NCBI GenBank assembly: GCA_905211485.1
Contig: CAJMAW010000032.1
Location: forward strand, 1 to 24,799
Source of the DNA: an uncultured Lentisphaeria bacterium
GTDB taxonomy: Bacteria; Verrucomicrobiota; Lentisphaeria; Victivallales; UBA1829
DNA: 24,799 bases
Direction of reading: 5' to 3'
This document shows positions 23,968 to 24,799 of the stretch, one piece after another (position 1 is the stretch's first letter; the number at the start of each line of letters is the position of its first letter). The position numbers and the translations under genes are program-made. The notes under the pieces are model-generated. The model was not told the DNA's origin. It made no database searches and saw nothing but the letters and a program-made list of their open reading frames with translations.

Positions 23968-24076
23968 CTGCGGCACCGCATAACTGCGGCACCGCATAAC
24001 TGCGGCACCGCATAATTGCGGCACCGCCTAACTGCGGCACCGCATGATTGCAATGCTGCATAATTGCTGCGCTGCA
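23965..24076. repeat. 16-bp tandem repeat array, seven units
   Basis: The unit TAACTGCGGCACCGCA occurs at 23965, 23981, 23997 and 24029 exactly, with variants at 24013 (TAATTGCGGCACCGCC), 24045 (TGATTGCAATGCTGCA) and 24061 (TAATTGCTGCGCTGCA). Each unit contains an internal inverted repeat TGCGG-CA-CCGCA. The first unit begins with the TAA stop codon of the lipoprotein gene. There are no spacers, so it is not CRISPR; it is a minisatellite. Confidence 0.9.
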
Positions 24077-24108
24077 ATCGGCTTTCTTTATTCAAATTCA
24101 ACGTTCGT

Positions 24109-24150
24109 AAGGCAGCCTTCATGCAGGTTTTGCGTGTCGGCTGCCTTTTC
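24109..24150 (+). terminator. Terminator of the lipoprotein gene
   Basis: AAGGCAGCC (24109-24117) pairs with GGCTGCCTT (24139-24147). Inside it CATGCA pairs with TGCGTG around a short loop, giving one long stem with a 2x2 internal loop. A short T run (24146-24149) follows. It lies about 140 nt after the lipoprotein stop, beyond the tandem repeats. Confidence 0.75.
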
Positions 24151-24165
24151 CGCATTCTTTTTCTG

Positions 24166-24194
24166 TTGAAACCGAACATCACAAGTGATATAAT
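24166..24194 (+). promoter_or_regulatory. Promoter ahead of the MFS gene leader
   Basis: TTGAAA (24166-24171), 17 bp, then a perfect TATAAT (24189-24194). It directly follows the terminator and would start transcription near 24201, about 355 nt before the MFS start codon. Confidence 0.7.
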
Positions 24195-24556
24195 CAATTC
24201 GGAGGAATTTTTGCGATTTTTGTTTTATTTTGCGAGATATTTCCTCAAAACTAAATATACAAAGCAAGGATGCACCCCTGTCCCTGCCGGCAGTTCGAAA
24301 GCCCCTTTCGGGATCGGCTGTCTGCCGTTTGGCTGTCCGTTCCTTGCCTCACGAAATCCCGACCCGATTCGGATTGAGCTTAAACGGCTGCTTTCGGCAG
24401 GAACTGCTTTGAAACTTTTCCGTCGGCACGGGGCCTGTCGGCGTTTGCCCTGCGGCAGGCAAATAAAAAAACAAAAGCACTGCGGAAAATAAGATATCGC
24501 AAATGCGGTTTCCGTTCCCGGGTTTTCGCAGTATTAACACGGAGTAGGTCATAGAA
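24195..24556 (+). other. Long structured leader before the MFS gene
   Basis: The 362 nt between promoter and MFS start contain GGAGG (about 24201) followed by a possible TTG-initiated frame (24211-24492, 93 codons, Cys/Arg-rich C-terminus). I do not believe this frame codes for protein. There are several palindromes: CTGCCGGCAG (24284-24293), the perfect hairpin CGAAAG-CCC-CTTTCG (24296-24310), and TTTGCC...GGCAAA around 24450-24470. The region could be a regulatory leader or an interspersed repeat. Confidence 0.4.
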
Positions 24557-24799
24557 ATGAAACTGAAGTTTTTGGAACAGTACAAACACCTCGGAAAGGA
24601 GATATATATCCTTTTCTGGGGACGAATCGTAACAAGCATGGGCTCGCTTATCTGGCCGCTGCTGACTTTGATTCTTGAAAACAAGCTCGGCTATGATGCA
24701 ACTCTTATTGCGGGCATTTCATTTGCAATGTCGATATTGCAATTTCCGATGCTTCTGCTCGGCGGCAGGCTTGGGCACCGGGGGGTTGAACAGGGCCTC
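24557..24799 (+). CDS. MFS transporter, N-terminal fragment
   Basis: Only the first 81 codons are present and the gene runs off the window. It begins MKLKFLEQYKHLGKEIYILF and continues with two hydrophobic helices (about residues 26-42 and 49-68), with a cytoplasmic loop rich in Gly and Arg where MFS motif A normally lies (GGRLGHRGVEQGL). MFS proteins of this kind export drugs or small molecules, but a substrate cannot be inferred. GGAGT lies 11 nt before the ATG. The last residues (GHRGVEQGL) fit motif A (GxLADRxGRR) poorly, so the window edge itself may be of low quality. It belongs to the foreign-looking end segment. Confidence 0.75.
   Translation, partial: MKLKFLEQYKHLGKEIYILFWGRIVTSMGSLIWPLLTLILENKLGYDATLIAGISFAMSILQFPMLLLGGRLGHRGVEQGL

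Noticed and set aside
23965..24076. Possible CRISPR array.
   Set aside because: Units are 16 bp, directly adjacent, with no spacers and no cas genes nearby; this is a tandem repeat.
24064..24492. A 142-aa frame between the tandem repeats and the MFS gene.
   Set aside because: It starts inside the last tandem repeat, crosses a terminator and a promoter, and ends in Cys/Arg-rich low-information sequence.

Overview
The window looks like about 22.5 kb of chromosome from a Gram-negative bacterium, most likely of the PVC superphylum. A Lentisphaeria/Victivallis-like gut lineage is my best guess; it rests on protein flavour and operon layout and was not confirmed by a search. At about position 22,560 this is joined to roughly 2.2 kb of visibly more AT-rich, Firmicutes/Clostridia-like DNA. 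The join looks like an assembly chimera or a recent recombination, because it truncates a gene on each side.

Layout of the main part. On the minus strand lie a galactokinase-family kinase with its own terminator (27-1375) and a PIN-PhoH ATPase (1598-2941). Divergent from phoH is an exported Sel1-repeat protein (3171-4490). A membrane-anchored coiled-coil protein (4814-5752) follows, then a long ribosomal-protein operon (5790-13050): rplV, rpsC, rplP, rpmC, rpsQ, rplN, rplX, rplE, rpsN, rpsH, rplF, rplR, rpsE, rplO, secY. This operon is a partly rearranged S10-spc cluster. It starts abruptly at rplV, with no S10/L3/L4/L23/L2/S19 in front. It lacks rpmD between rpsE and rplO, and it ends in a strong terminator after secY instead of continuing into infA/rpmJ/rpsM/rpsK/rpoA.

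After the terminator comes an apparent glycosylation operon (13419-18725). It has two large polytopic membrane proteins with GT-C-like features and a GT2 glycosyltransferase fused to a GtrA-type membrane domain. The likely logic is that the GT2-GtrA protein makes or handles a polyprenyl-phosphate sugar and the GT-C-like proteins use it outside the membrane. This operon runs into queE; queC follows under its own promoter, so two steps of 7-deazaguanine (preQ0/queuosine) synthesis are encoded here. A DUF523 protein and an Uup-like ABC-F ATPase come next.

The foreign-looking end (from about 22,560) carries a lipoprotein that has lost its start codon, and a 16-bp tandem repeat array whose first unit contains that gene's stop codon. 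A strong terminator, a near-consensus promoter with a long structured leader, and the first 81 codons of an MFS transporter complete the window.

Candidate promoters in the main part share a TTG(C/A)AA or TTTTCA -35, a 17-bp spacer and a TATATT or TATAAT -10. I found no tRNA, rRNA, CRISPR array, prophage or transposase. I do not see a clearly new biological system. The items most worth checking are the chimeric junction, the split ribosomal operon with its unidentified membrane-protein neighbour, the GT-C/GT2-GtrA operon, and the altered sugar-binding residue in the galactokinase homologue.
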